This document shows, piece after piece, positions 51,648 to 63,973 of a stretch of 64,000 nt of DNA; within the stretch, counting starts at the first letter, position 1, and each line of letters begins with the position of its first letter. The translations under genes and the position numbers were made by a program. The notes under the pieces are model-generated. The model saw only the letters and a list, made by a program, of their open reading frames with translations, searched no databases and had not been told where the DNA came from. This stretch comes from Craspedostauros australis. Its lineage: Eukaryota > Bacillariophyta > Bacillariophyceae > Mastogloiales > Achnanthaceae. Location of the stretch: assembly GCA_026770025.1 (NCBI GenBank), contig JAMXDE010000010.1:1736001-1800000 (forward strand), given 5' to 3'.

Positions 51648-54600
51648 AACCACAGTGGTGCTCCCATCACATGGACAAAAGGAACCGCCCGTGCCGAAGA
51701 AAGATTCGTTGGCACTCCCGTTGTAGTGATTCGTGGAAATTCGTGGGATTAGCCGCTGCTATCCAGGAAGCGGAGTGTTGTCTCTGGTGTGTTTGTGTGA
51801 CGTGGGACATCAATGAAACATCTGTTTTGTTGACACCTCCACTTCACGATTGAAAGATTCTCTTTGCGGGACGGTGGCTGATCGCATCGGCGTGTCTCGG
51901 CTGCAATGGCCGATCCTCCTCGCTCATTGTGGAGTACGTGGCGTCGCAACGGCAATACCTTGCGTGGCCTGGTTTGGTTCTTCTTGGCAATTGCCTGTGT
52001 GGGAACAAGGGATGCTGCGTATGCCCATGGACCACTCTGACAAAGATGTGATGGAAGACCATCTCCGGCCGTTTGGTCGGTGGACTCTCCATCGGCCTTT
52101 CTTCGCGCCAACTCCCGTTTCGTCCGACCTGCTCTCAGAATGGCATGATGTGTGATACGGCGCATGCACAGCACGTATGGTATGCTGAGCAACCGACTAC
52201 AAATACCTACAGGTACGTGCCCCTTGTTGTTGTGTGATGAGTGACGAGCGGAGCGAAGGAGTGAAGGAATGAGGGAATGGATCATCATCATCGCCATCGT
52301 TGCCATTGACACATCGCTGTGTTCTTTCAGAAGCCAGAACAGCAACCGATGACAAAGCCAAGATGAAATTGAGAAAGAGGACGTTGGAGTGGAATGGAGA
52401 CGTATTGGCAGAGAGGATCGGATCGGCGCATGTGACAGAGCTGCGTTATTAATAGACTGCGCTGTTTTGTTGTCGAGTTGCAGCTGGTGGTACCAACAAT
52501 GGATCAGTGGTTGTTGCAGCCCTGACTTCTTTACCCAGAGAGTGGTTGGATGCTCGTGTGTCACAATACCGCCGGAGGCGTGTTTCGGGTTCATCTTTGT
52601 GGCATCAACGCATACTATTAGCAACAACGGAGAAAGGAGTATCCCGTGCCCAAGGAAGTTCGGCGGAGCAAACCTATCAGTCGACAGCCGAGGCGGTTGG
52701 ATCTGCACGAACTGCAGATGGATTCTGCCTCACACTTTCAAGCAACGACGATGTCACGCAAACGAAGACATCTCGACGATCACATCAGTCTACTATACGC
52801 AATGCCATTGCGTGTGGCATATGACTATTATAGATCGTCCTCTACACCGTTCCACGACGAGCTATGGCATATAGTTCTACCAGAGACTCGTAGTATAAGT
52901 GTATGATGCTTACCACACCTCTCCTCCTGTTCCTCCACATGAACGAATGCATCGTCATCGTACTCGTGCAACCTACGATCGACAAGGCATCGCTCCGCAT
53001 CTATCATGTGGCCGCTTGCAAATACTCGCGCCCAAACCACGAGCCACAAACACTACGATCTATTTTATGTATAATACATTGCGAACTGCGCTGCCGATGA
53101 TGACATCGGTTCCTGACGCAAATCGTTTGTATGGCAGGACCTATCATCCCGGAAAGTCCGTGGTCCGGGATTTACGGCCTCTCTGGTCGTGAGCGTCGTG
53201 AGTGCGGACAAGGAAGGGGACGTTTCTCCTTGCCCAGCACCACGTCAACACGCCAGTATGACATCGGCAACGGGGAAAAAGAGTCCAAGGGGGAGATGAA
53301 CATCGATGACCGCAGAATGGGCGGAAAAGAAACGGGCATGGATTGCTGGACAGATCGAAACCCCGGAAACGGGAGGAGCAGTTGCATACTGTACATGGTG
53401 CTATACAAATGCAAACATAGACGCGTGGTATTGTGTTGACGATGGCGAGACAGTCCACGAGGAGGAACAAGATGACGATGGCGCTTGCACATTGTTCGTT
53501 CCATCCTCGGTGGTGATGCACACGTCAACGCAAAGTGGAGCGAGATGTGCAGGAGCAGCATTGGTCGAAACCTTCTCTCGTCCAGACCAGAACCAATGCC
53601 GTTCTCTCCCATCGTACCCGTACTCGATGGGTATTCCTTCGCCGTTCGCATCTGCAGCCGTCTCGCCGCATGGCTGCCGATGCGATCAGCCCCCTTTCGA
53701 CACACGCTTCCTTCACAATTTGCGTCCTTTGATGTCATCTGCTGCCTGCGATGGTGCGAAGCACGACATCACCTCTGAGGTTTTTTTCGATACGGACAAG
53801 AGGCGCATCGGAGGACCGTATTCCTCTCTGGTCGCCACCTTCATCAATTCCTTCACAACGGTGTCTCAGATTGGGACTACGCGCATACCAAAGGAAGAAG
53901 AAAGTAAAACACGCCTCCCAATCTGCAGACGTTCCTTCTTGTGAGTTGTATGCACGCGTTTTAGCCATGGTGATGTGTGATGTGCCCATGATGTGTGCAT
54001 ACTCTGTGCGTACACCAACCCTTTGTTCCCAGAAAGTGGCGAGCCGTTTTGCTCTGAATCTGTGGCGGTGCTCCTTTGGGGCGGACGAGATCCGTGAACT
54101 TTGCCTCATGACATCGCACATTCGCAGCTTCTTGCCCGTAGTACTGCTGGGGATGCAAACGCCAACACAGTTGACAAGCCCAATCCCGGGATAGGGGCAA
54201 AACTGTACCCTTGGACACCGAAAGTTGTGGAATGACGCATGGAGAGTATCGTGCTCCCTTGACCCCTTGGGCATCGCTGCGGCAATGCCCGAAAGAAAGA
54301 GCGAACATGAGAACGATGCGCGCGGGATCGCGCAGATCCAGCGGCTGAATACGCGCAGAGATGGTGCACGATGCGCTTACGACCCCGGTGAGCGAAAAGG
54401 TTACGCCCAAGTTGGCGTCGCATCTGCGATCCTGATATAAACTTTAAGAGGCCTTAACATATACTTCCTTTAGATGTATGTAGAGGAACTACATTCTTAA
54501 AACGTATATTGGATGGTTTAGGAGGTCATGAAGGTACCTATTCTGTCGTGTTGTATCGTGCATTAGATTCAGTTTTTGGGATGCGACATGGATGCGACTC

Positions 54601-57444
54601 ATCACTGACACCAAATTTGATGTTGGCGAGCGGCGAAAATGTTCTTTTTTCCTCTCGCAGACGGGCTCACAGCAAGACGCTTGAAGCTGAACTCAGACGT
54701 GTCTACAGTCGTGCGAACGGGCACACATTTCGGTTGTTTTTGGCCCAATTGATTGCACGCAGTTTCTCGGAATGGACTCGGAACAGGTGTGGAGGAGCAA
54801 AACTGCACCAGCATGCGATGGTACGTACGTGCACTGCGCTGTGCCATACGACATTAGGATGGGATGAAGGTGCAGAGCTATCAGCATATTCCACCAGGTA
54901 TAGTGAGATGCTACTTTTGCTGATGCTGATGCTGGTAGTACTTCGTGAGCGCGGGAACTGTGATCACTGCCGGGTTCGTTGCACCATGATCTCGCGCGTT
55001 CCACGTGTGGTCTCTCATTTCATACAAGGGGCACGAGCCTCTGTGACAAGATAGGTGCAGGAGGATAAGGGTCCCGTTCTGCAAAATAAAGTCAGCTGGC
55101 GACTACGGCACATTCCTGATGTACGCTGCTGTGCTCTGCTGTGCTCTTCTCGAGTTGCTGAGTTGCCGAGTCGCCGCGCGTTGCGCCTCTCAGACAGGAT
55201 TTCGGTGTCTCGTTGTTGTTGTGGAAGTTTGTGAGTTCATTTTGCTCTTTTCTTGATCACGTTTCATTCCTTTTCCTGGTTCTTTTCCATGTCGCACCCA
55301 GAGAATCGCTCTGTACTTTTTCAGATGTCGGTGGACAGACAGACGTGAGATGTGGTGTTTTGGTAGAAACATGCGTGGAACAAAACCAAATCAGATACTG
55401 CGCTCGCGAATTCTGGACTGCTTTGTGCCTGTTGATACACATTCCCCACGGAATCGTTTCTGGAGCGCCACAAAACTGCGGAGTGGCTCTGCGACAACAG
55501 AATGATGTACCGCACTGAACACAAGAAGGAGAGTACAGCAGGAGATCATGTAATACATCTGTTTTTATCGTACATGCCCACATTTGTATTATTTGCACGT
55601 CGGAGGCTGATCAGGTTAGATCTTGTGATGGATCGGTTGACTTCCGCAGAATCAACATTCCACCGTCAAATCCAACCGTCAACGATGGTGTTGCATCCAC
55701 AAGGCGCGCTTGGTGGTCAGCGGCGCAGGCAGACTTGGAGCGCGAGGATTGTCAGCATTGTTACCCTCATGAGATAGGTATGACGATCAGTTCCATGGTG
55801 CATTATCGTCTCCAGAGTTGTTGTGGATCAAAGACGAAGAACAACGATGTGCTGACCATCTGGACGCCATATTGTGGATTGAGTTTAGGGTAATTGTATT
55901 GATTTGACAGCAGCGAGGCATAGAATAACAATTCTTCTTGGCGCTGCGGCAATACGATGACAATTTTGCTCCACGCGAAGACATCGATACCATCGTGTGT
56001 CTTTTTTTTTTTTGCGCCCATGGATTTGGTATCATCACTCGCTCTCGCTGATCGTCATCATTCTCCGTTGTCTGCTGGGGCCGTTCGTGGCAGTCTGGGT
56101 GGTCACAGAGCAAGCAACAGCCGGCGCCAACCATGAATGGCACTGGCGGTTGATGATCGGTGAACGCTGTTCCACAGGCGGATGCGATTTGTTGTCTCCC
56201 CCAGCGGTTGTTGGATTAGCGATAGACGAGAAGCTGGTGGTGATCATCTGTACGGAAAGCGTCAGGGCAGATGGGTGGGATGTTCTGAGCAATGAAACAA
56301 TAGTGCCATACTAATGGACGAGGTAGTGTGGATGAGGCTGAGAGCTTGTTCCGATTTCCTCGCAAGCACAAACATTTTCGAATTGATGGCGTGTACTCGT
56401 CCTCTCGCCGCGATTGACTTGTGTCCGCGTGAGAGCAAAATGTGAGCCACTGCTCTGCGCCGAGAACTGGTGTCCATTTGCAAGAGAACCGCGCATCCCG
56501 ATTCACAAGCCGAGCGACAAATCGCGCACACTCCAGAATACATTCGTGACTTTCCGATACGATACGACACGACATGACACGACATGCTACTGATACCAGT
56601 ACCATACGTATTGGATAGATTGACAAATGGATGGATGGAGCGAGCTGTGATCATCCCAAGGATACCGTATCGACACACTTGGCGACGAACCATAGTCGCC
56701 GTATTGGTACCATCGCAGGCAGATACGCGGAGCAAACGCCGGTACGTGCAGCCACAAATTGCTACACGCAACTGTGAAAGCAGCCTGGCGCAAGCCACTG
56801 ATTAGCTCATGGGCAGAAGGCAGCAGTTTTGCTCTTGGAGTCAGTCCATTTGTACCAGACAATGTTACCAGCATCATGGAGATTACATTGTACTTGGAGC
56901 AGAGCATTTGGGATCGATCATTCAAGAATCTTACTCCCTTCGGCATACCGCTTGCTGTCAGCAGCGATGGTGTCCACGTAGCATTCTGTGGCAATGCTGC
57001 AGGTGCCCACCTTGTGCCTACTCTAGCAATTCACTGATTAGATTCTTATCATTGAAAGATAGGTATGGTCATACACTAGACAGTGTACGACAGCAGCATC
57101 ATACCACTCTGGCTTGAACAGGAGTGTGAGAGCCACAACCTGGAGTTGTGCCGTGCCAACTCCTTGTTTGCCTTGGGTCCTCCGTATCCAATTTCTGGTT
57201 CCCCGATTTTCTCCCAAATCAATCTACTGAATTTTTCAATAGTGGTACACGATGTTGTTGCGTGGGTAGCGCATTTGCAAACATTACTGCATTCATCCTT
57301 TGCACGATCCTCTCCGTTGGATGAACTCCATACCTTGATTTCAACGCTGCCGACATACCTACCCACCAATACGATGCATGCGATTCACCCTGTGCTATTT
57401 TTAGTTCGGCACGTTGTGTTGCCGGATTCTCGTTTTCTCTCGTG

Positions 57445-57845
57445 TTATTTCTCACGATAAAGTTGCAATATCTCCCCCTTTCCGCTGCGTTCACGGACTC
57501 CATCGGTTTCGACAGCCACATGCCCGGACTGCCGTCGTCTTCTTCGTCTTGTCGTCTACTTTGTAGTCGTTCAATTTTATTTCGCAATTCCGCCTGGTGC
57601 TATTCCTATGCCAACAAAAGCATACCTATGTCGGGGACCCCGTGTTATTCTTCGCACTAACATTTTTGCACCCTCACCTGAACGTTTCCATCACGCATTC
57701 TATCAGTTTCGACGTCTGGAGGGACGAACCACTCTCATCTCCTCCGCCTCATTGTTTACTTTGTAGTCGTCCAATTTTTATTTCGCAATTCCGTCTGGTG
57801 CTATGTCTATCCGACCAAATCCATACCCATGCAAATTCCTCTCCG
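57445..57845. repeat. 200-bp tandem duplication, two diverged copies
   Basis: The block around TTTGTAGTCGTTCAATTTTA (57,560) recurs at 57,760 as TTTGTAGTCGTCCAATTTTT, both followed by TTTCGCAATTCCG.CTGGTGCTAT and ending near CATACC.ATG. A TCAGTTTCGAC/TCGGTTTCGAC word also repeats 200 bp apart. Copies differ at roughly one base in five, so the duplication is old. No coding role seen. Confidence 0.75.
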
Positions 57846-59016
57846 TCGTCATGCACCTTCTGGAGGGCATCGTCAGTGTCATGCACGATTGCCGCGATTG
57901 AGGTGAGTCTATGCCATTCCAGTTGCATCAACCATTCATATTGCTCAATACTGTATGGTGTTTGGCTGATGGGAAAGGGGAGGTTGGGCCTGAGCGATCT
58001 ACACGCTCCGAATTGATGTTGCTCGCAATCCTCTTGCGAGGGCTCCGGACTCCGGCAGACAGTTTGTTGACTTTCAATTGCTCGCGGATCCGTGTGGTGT
58101 TGGCCTTTTCGAATTCCACCAATGGAAGGAGATGAACATGACATTCATACATCAGGTTGCGCAGGTTTGCGGATGACGCGGATGCTGGAGATGGTGCGGG
58201 GCATGATTTCCTACCGCTTGGCATCACGAGGCCAACGACTCAAGCAACAGAATTGACGATCAGCGACGGCAGTGGACAAATTGCAGCGGCTCCCGAAATA
58301 TGTGAAACTACGGACACGCTCCTGCACCATTGTGAGCGCTGCGCTTTTGTGGTTCCATCATGGTTCGAAGATCGACTTGGCGTCGTCTACTTGTCTCATA
58401 CTCGACAATACACTGCATGCCTTGGTCGATGCCCGATCCAGTTTTGTTGTCTTGATCGAAAATGTGGGTGTGAAATTGGCGCACTTCGGTCGAATCTGAT
58501 TGGATGGGAATCGTCAATGGTTAAGTGCAAATGTCGTTTGTTGCTCACAAGGACAAACTACATTTAACAAACGAACAACGAAGAGCCAAAGTATGTCCGA
58601 AAATCAAGAAAACAACACGACGAGATCACCAATGATGGATTCGTGTACCAACGATCCAGCGTCCCACACCAACCGACAACAACAGGCAGGACAGAACGTC
58701 TGCCGCAGTGAACTCACATCACACATCACACACCCAACGACTATGCTCTTTCCCATTCACTGCGGATGCTTCAATCGTCGCATCTGAGACGATCGGCGCC
58801 GACAGCCAACACAACTCCAAATGGCAGCCAACGAAGAACAGATCGATTGTATTCTACCGTGTTGCGTTCGGCCACCAGGGAAGTAATCATTACACACTCG
58901 ATCGTCTCTCACGATGCCAAGGCAAATGATGAGAAATTGAGGCTACAATCGATGAGAATAAAAAGTAAAAATCAATAGAGAATGAATGGACAGACGGATT
59001 GATGTAGCACTTGTTG

Positions 59017-59034
59017 CTCTCTCTCTCTCTCTCT
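59017..59034. repeat. (CT)9 microsatellite
   Basis: Uninterrupted CT dinucleotides ~180 bp upstream of the large ORF; could be part of its leader or promoter. Confidence 0.9.
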
Positions 59035-59217
59035 TGCACTTGCTCTCTCGTTGTGTTGGCGCTGCGTCACACTCACTCATTCGCCAAAATAAATATCGCA
59101 TACAGTTGCACATACATTCTCCAATCACAACCACGTATGCACCAATGAGCGACCGTTGAGCTGTTGCCGCCGATCTCCGCACAAACACAGCGCCCATGCT
59201 GTTGTGAACAAATAGGC

Positions 59218-62200
59218 ATGTGCTGCTTTGGCTTGTTGAGTGTTGTTGTCGCTGTCTGCTGCATTCTCCTATCTGCAATGTCAGCACAACACTCAGTGCT
59301 CCCCAACATCGAGATCATTCAGAATCATCCGTGCCTTCCCCCCACTCGCATCGTCCATCAGCCACCAAGCCACTACCGCTATCGCATCATGACCCATCCA
59401 CGTGAGGATTCAAGCATCGATCCCAATCCATCCCAATCAAAGGTGCAACGTCGAACAGCAAATGCTGGCACATCCATCCATCACCAACCACCTCATGGGC
59501 ACTACGCATCGTACCAATACTCTGCACCTGTCGGGCCGAACGACCATGGCAGCATCCACAGCCCTCCTCTCCCCATGGTTGCGAATCATCATGTCCCTCC
59601 CAATGCACAACCTCCTTCCTTTTGCATCCCCAGCTACATCAGTACAGGCATGGGTGGTCTACCATACTCAACATTCCACCCCAACAACAGCATAGCAACT
59701 CCCACTTCCAACTACATGGGGCCCAACCGTTTTGGCAATATGCCTTGCAAGCAATGTCTGACCCTGTTCTGCAGTCACTGCAGTAGGCCACCATTTTGCC
59801 CAAACTGTGCGTCATCCATCGGCGGAGGTGCACGTCACGCAGGTGTGAATGCCTTTGTGCCACAGGCAAATTCGTTCTCCGTTGGGACTCGTAGTGATGC
59901 TCCTGTGCCCACACGTCCCAAGCGCAAATCATCAGCAAACAGACGCAGGACACCACATCAACAGGCAGGAGATGATGTGCTCGCGCGACGAGATGTCGCT
60001 GTGTCTATGGAAGAGCGCGAGCCGGATTGTGCAAGTATGAGCAGTGCCGATGACACCGATGTCGAGTACGTTCCAGAAGCAGAGGATGCTGTAAATCGAA
60101 AAGGACTACTCACATCTATCTTCAAATCAGCAGGCATTGACATTCGAGCAATTACGAAATTCCCTGTGAGTGGATTCGGAAGCATCCCACCAAGGGGAGC
60201 CAAGCATCGCTGGAGTGTCATCAAACGAATCTGGAAAGAGCTGTGTAATGGAACATCCGAGCATGCAATCTTCCCTGGCGCGAAACCCCCACCTCAACTT
60301 TGGGAAGCCATGACCTTCGTGCGACATCGCAAACAGCTCCCTCCTGTGTTGCTGGAGCAGACTCTCTGTCATTTAGCCTTCTGGGGGAATAGGGACCTGT
60401 CACTGACTGCTCGTGCGGTTTTGGCAATGACCTGTGACTCCAGGCGCTGCACCCGAATCCTGGCTGTGCACTACAGCAGCCTGTCGAAAGGAGACAAGGC
60501 AAAGGTCATGCCGCAACGCCGAACCATGTCTCGTGCAGCACACAGGAGACTGTCGCACGCTGGTGATGCGATCCTTGCTGGAGGCCAGTTCCCACACACA
60601 GACTACAAGTACCGTGTCAAGGAATCTAGCCTCCAGGGAGTGATCTCATTTCTCACCTCCATGTTCCAGTACCGACCAGGCATCACAAGGAGTGTGAAGT
60701 TGGCTGGTGTTCTGTTCCCAGACCTGCCCATCTTCATTCGCGGATCATCATCTATCGCAGAACTCTTTGCGAAGTACAAGAACGCAACAGATGACCCAGT
60801 TGGTATGCCTGCCTTCAGGAGTATCCTGACATTGCTCACGCGACGTGGCAAGTGTCAAACGGGCCTGTCCTCCTTCTACACAGACACTCTGACTGTATTC
60901 ATGCACTTCCAACACATGATCAGGAGAGTCATGGAACTGCTTCGGACTCAGAACAAGGAACATCAAGACAAAGAGCTCGTGTCTGAGCTTCTCAACGAGG
61001 CACAGGCCATCATCACGGACAGCGATTCTGTTCTTTCATTTGCAAAATGGGAATATGCAAACAAGCACATCCAGGTGAAGCCAACCACGGATACTCTACA
61101 TTCCGCAGAGTTTGCACTGACAAATGGCTCCCTCCCATTTGTGAACCAAGCATGCAAGCAATGTGCAGATGTCATGACATTCTTCCTGATTCGCGTTCGC
61201 AACTTCATGCGAACTGCCACCAACAACATCACTGGCAACACGTTCGAATTGGATCGCATGGCTGCAGCAATTAACCTGTGTGATGACGCACTGCGCCAGT
61301 ACATGGCCCACCAAGTGAGACGAAAGGTACAAGCACAGAAGATCAAGGAGGAAAAGGAGCGCCTCAAGGACCACCCAGATCGCATCATTGCCGTGCTCGA
61401 TCACAAGCAACGCATCCTCCCAACGGAGAATCAGGAAGCTCAGAAAGCGTTCTTTGGCAAGAACGGAATGTCTCTCCTTGGTGTCATGACAATCCAATAC
61501 AAGAATGGCAAGTTCGAGTATCGATTCATTGACATGGTGATGAAGGGGCGGAACAAGCAGGATCATGTCCAAGTTGCTGGTGCGATCAAGATTCTTCATT
61601 CCACCGTGCTTCCGAAGCTTCACAAGGGGGTCAAAGAGGTTGTATTCCAGAGTGACAATGCCAGTTGCTTTGCAAGTCCAGCACTGATGAGGTACATGCA
61701 TGGACTGAACCAAGGAGAGGTTGAAGTTGAATACAAGATGCCAGAGAAGAAGAAGAAGCGGAAGACGACAGCCAAGAACAAGGGCAAGCACAAGGACAAG
61801 GCTAAATCTCCGCCTGCCCCCAAAATCAACACAGAACAGTCATCTTATCATGACGCGAAGGCTGCATCATCCACGAAGGCAAAAGCACAGGAAGACACCG
61901 GAACCCGCCCTCCCAAACCGCGACTCCAAATCATCCAATGGCTGTACACTGAGGCACAAGCTGGCAAGAGTGCTTTGGACGGACACTTCGGTTTCGTCTC
62001 ACGTCAACTCAGGTTGTTTGTGGATAGTGCCAGGGATGCAAAGATTGCCACCGAAGGCGATATTTTCAAAGTGCTACAAGCTGCCAACATCAAGGGGACA
62101 ACAACACTTCTGTTGGATCTGAGCAGATTGGGACATGCCATCATCTGTGGTGTGGACGGAAAGGAAAAAGCATTCGCGACCAACCGAGTTTCCGTTCGCG

Positions 62201-63036
62201 CCACCCATCAAATTGATCTGATCGATGACAAAATCCAGGTCACAGCATCATCGGGCTTGACACATCCAGAGACTATCACTCAGGGCAAGATCGACAAGTT
62301 CGACATTCTCCATCTCGATGTCACTTGCAATGATGAGGACATCACCGAGGTCCCACCGGCATTCGTGATGGATCCACAGAATATCCGCGGCTCACAACCG
62401 ACTGAACGACGACACACATCAACAACAAACAAGAGCACCAACAAGACCGACATGTTCAAGCGCATTCTCACTTCGCGTGTTCTGGAACCAGCAGCGGCAG
62501 CAGCAGAAACGGCAAATTGTGAACGAAATGCCACAGTGGACTTCCCTCAATCCATCAGGCAGGGATGGGCGATCTGTCACCCAGACAAAGCCACCTCACG
62601 AAAGAAGGATCCATCAGCATCTCCAGCAACCAAGGTACCGTCCATGTCGAAACAAGTGGCGCAGATTGTGTGCGATGCTGCGATTGCTTGCAGGAGCCCA
62701 GACACGAGGAGGAGCGCTCATGTGCTTCATGAAGAGCTGATGGCCGGGCCTTTCTTGCTTGATTGGGAGCAGAGGATCAAGGTGGACATCACATACCTCA
62801 AATGCTTCCTGGCAGCTCCTGACGGTCGAGCGGAGAGATACCTGGAGAACAATGGCTTCTTGGATGACGAGGAATGTGAAGAGCACCTGAACGAGATGCA
62901 TGAACTGCGGATCATGGCATCCAAGGAGAACACTCAAAGCGAAGAAGCGCACGAAGAGCAGGTTCTGGATGATCGCCCATACGACGGGCAGGATGCTGAT
63001 GTGATTGCTGGCAATCTGCTGCCTTCCGATGATTGA
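59218..63036 (+). CDS. Intronless 1272-aa DDE/RNase H-like transposase-type protein, family unknown
   Basis: First ATG in the frame is 59,218; later ATGs at 59,278 (MSAQHS) and 59,386 (MTHPRED) are possible and would drop a hydrophobic N-terminus odd for a nuclear protein. Residues ~177-199 form a Cys cluster (CKQCLTLFCSHC then PFCPNC), probably zinc-binding. Next are a basic stretch RPKRKSSANRRR, a long helical region (~300-700), then candidate acidic motifs: VLDHKQRILP with D728, KAFFGKNGMSLLGVMTI, VVFQSDNASCF with D813, a Lys-rich insert (~840-905), and IIQWLYTEAQAGKSALDGHF with E912/D921. This order (D; SDNA; EAQ.GK..D) recalls a group of uncharacterised animal and protist ORFs reading FGKRG.SWH, SDNAGCYH and FSEPQ.GK..CDR. 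That resemblance is from memory. No inverted repeats flank it, so it may be domesticated or its ends lie elsewhere. Confidence 0.75.
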   Translation: MCCFGLLSVVVAVCCILLSAMSAQHSVLPNIEIIQNHPCLPPTRIVHQPPSHYRYRIMTHPREDSSIDPNPSQSKVQRRTANAGTSIHHQPPHGHYASYQYSAPVGPNDHGSIHSPPLPMVANHHVPPNAQPPSFCIPSYISTGMGGLPYSTFHPNNSIATPTSNYMGPNRFGNMPCKQCLTLFCSHCSRPPFCPNCASSIGGGARHAGVNAFVPQANSFSVGTRSDAPVPTRPKRKSSANRRRTPHQQAGDDVLARRDVAVSMEEREPDCASMSSADDTDVEYVPEAEDAVNRKGLLTSIFKSAGIDIRAITKFPVSGFGSIPPRGAKHRWSVIKRIWKELCNGTSEHAIFPGAKPPPQLWEAMTFVRHRKQLPPVLLEQTLCHLAFWGNRDLSLTARAVLAMTCDSRRCTRILAVHYSSLSKGDKAKVMPQRRTMSRAAHRRLSHAGDAILAGGQFPHTDYKYRVKESSLQGVISFLTSMFQYRPGITRSVKLAGVLFPDLPIFIRGSSSIAELFAKYKNATDDPVGMPAFRSILTLLTRRGKCQTGLSSFYTDTLTVFMHFQHMIRRVMELLRTQNKEHQDKELVSELLNEAQAIITDSDSVLSFAKWEYANKHIQVKPTTDTLHSAEFALTNGSLPFVNQACKQCADVMTFFLIRVRNFMRTATNNITGNTFELDRMAAAINLCDDALRQYMAHQVRRKVQAQKIKEEKERLKDHPDRIIAVLDHKQRILPTENQEAQKAFFGKNGMSLLGVMTIQYKNGKFEYRFIDMVMKGRNKQDHVQVAGAIKILHSTVLPKLHKGVKEVVFQSDNASCFASPALMRYMHGLNQGEVEVEYKMPEKKKKRKTTAKNKGKHKDKAKSPPAPKINTEQSSYHDAKAASSTKAKAQEDTGTRPPKPRLQIIQWLYTEAQAGKSALDGHFGFVSRQLRLFVDSARDAKIATEGDIFKVLQAANIKGTTTLLLDLSRLGHAIICGVDGKEKAFATNRVSVRATHQIDLIDDKIQVTASSGLTHPETITQGKIDKFDILHLDVTCNDEDITEVPPAFVMDPQNIRGSQPTERRHTSTTNKSTNKTDMFKRILTSRVLEPAAAAAETANCERNATVDFPQSIRQGWAICHPDKATSRKKDPSASPATKVPSMSKQVAQIVCDAAIACRSPDTRRSAHVLHEELMAGPFLLDWEQRIKVDITYLKCFLAAPDGRAERYLENNGFLDDEECEEHLNEMHELRIMASKENTQSEEAHEEQVLDDRPYDGQDADVIAGNLLPSDD

Positions 63037-63637
63037 TCCTGACGACAACCGCAAGTAAGCCAACACTACTCACATGCATTTCATTGATATAGTATTAGTC
63101 TATGTAACATTGATATCATTAACTCTCATTGTGACGATATCAACTGCAGTAGCCGCATGTCCACAGGGATTCTGAGAGGAAGTTGTTGTTGGTATGTATA
63201 GAGTGGTTCTAATATTATTGGTTGCTACGATCTTGACATGCACTATGGAACCACCATCGCCGTGCATCTACTCAATTTGCACATGTGCTTGCTATGTATG
63301 GTATGATACACGATTAGACCACGGCGTGCATCAATCCAAACCCCGTCCATTACGCGTCAGCTGAATTTTTGGCATTCTTTGACAACGTCATGAACATGAA
63401 AGCGTACGCCAGCGCAGTCATGAAGGCGTCCTGCTTTGGCGTTGCATGCAAATCGTTCCCGCCCTCCACATTCTCATCGTATTATGACAGCCATCGTTTT
63501 CCCTTAACCAGTCTCCACAGCTTCTTCACCATCTTGCGTGCATGCGCTGGGTTATCCGATCATCGTTCGTGCGAAAGCGAATAGGATTGGTAGAAAATTT
63601 GCATCCTATTTGATGTTGTGGTACGGCGAGATCTACT
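63037..63637. other. Downstream region of the large ORF
   Basis: 600 bp, AT-rich around 63,080-63,130 (GATATAGTATTAG, TTGATATCATTAAC). No inverted repeat matching the 5' side of the ORF was found. No gene seen. Confidence 0.4.
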
Positions 63638-63973
63638 TCATGAACACCTCCAATCGGACGCGTCCGGATCCAAATTCGTCGCGCATATCGGTGCATCGTC
63701 CGAATGCAGATCTTTGACCGCTTGATGACATGGGTCGACTGCCCAACGCACCGCGCTGAACAGTTCAGGAGCATCACGAAAGCATCCGCGCCACCAATCC
63801 TCCGCCGGATCTGCCGTGGATGACCAATGTTTTGGCTTTTCATACTTCGACGAAATCAAATGCTCAGCAGCTGCGATGAAGTCTTCGTGTGGTTTGGTAC
63901 GCTTTTCACGCACCGCGGCCTCCAGCAAGACGATATTGCAGCAATTCAGACACATGGTTGGAGTGGAGTCCAT
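63638..63973 (-). CDS. Small protein, unknown, near window edge
   Basis: 111 aa from an ATG at 63,973 (MDSTPTMCLNCCNIVLLEAA). It continues with FIAAAEHLISSKYEKPKHWS, then DPAEDWWRGCFRDAPELFSA. Trp- and acidic-rich with a helical look, and codons are host-like. It could be a complete small gene or the last exon of a gene extending beyond the window. No family recognised. Confidence 0.4.
   Translation of the reverse strand: MDSTPTMCLNCCNIVLLEAAVREKRTKPHEDFIAAAEHLISSKYEKPKHWSSTADPAEDWWRGCFRDAPELFSAVRWAVDPCHQAVKDLHSDDAPICATNLDPDASDWRCS

Larger units (their letters stand above)
49052..59217. other. 10-kb stretch without a defensible gene
   Basis: Open frames occur on both strands, the longest being 51,749-52,708 (minus, 319 codons) and 53,306-53,944 (plus, 212 codons, ATG start). 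None has a recognisable domain, a signal peptide or the C-ending codon bias of the genes on either side. Several good GTGAGT/GTAAGT donors are present (50,614; 57,901), so small multi-exon genes or non-coding transcripts cannot be excluded. It holds (GA)n and (CT)n runs, a T14-15 tract near 56,001 and a 200-bp tandem duplication. No transposase, tRNA or rRNA seen. Confidence 0.5.

Noticed and set aside
51749-52708. 319-codon minus-strand frame
   Set aside because: No domain and random-looking composition; codon use unlike neighbouring genes.
53306-53944. 212-codon plus-strand frame with an ATG
   Set aside because: No domain or conserved-looking block; a competing minus-strand frame is equally open. 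Kept only as a remark in the gap entry.
63037-63400. Inverted repeats bounding the DDE-like ORF
   Set aside because: Compared by eye with 58,900-59,217; no convincing terminal repeat or target duplication was found.
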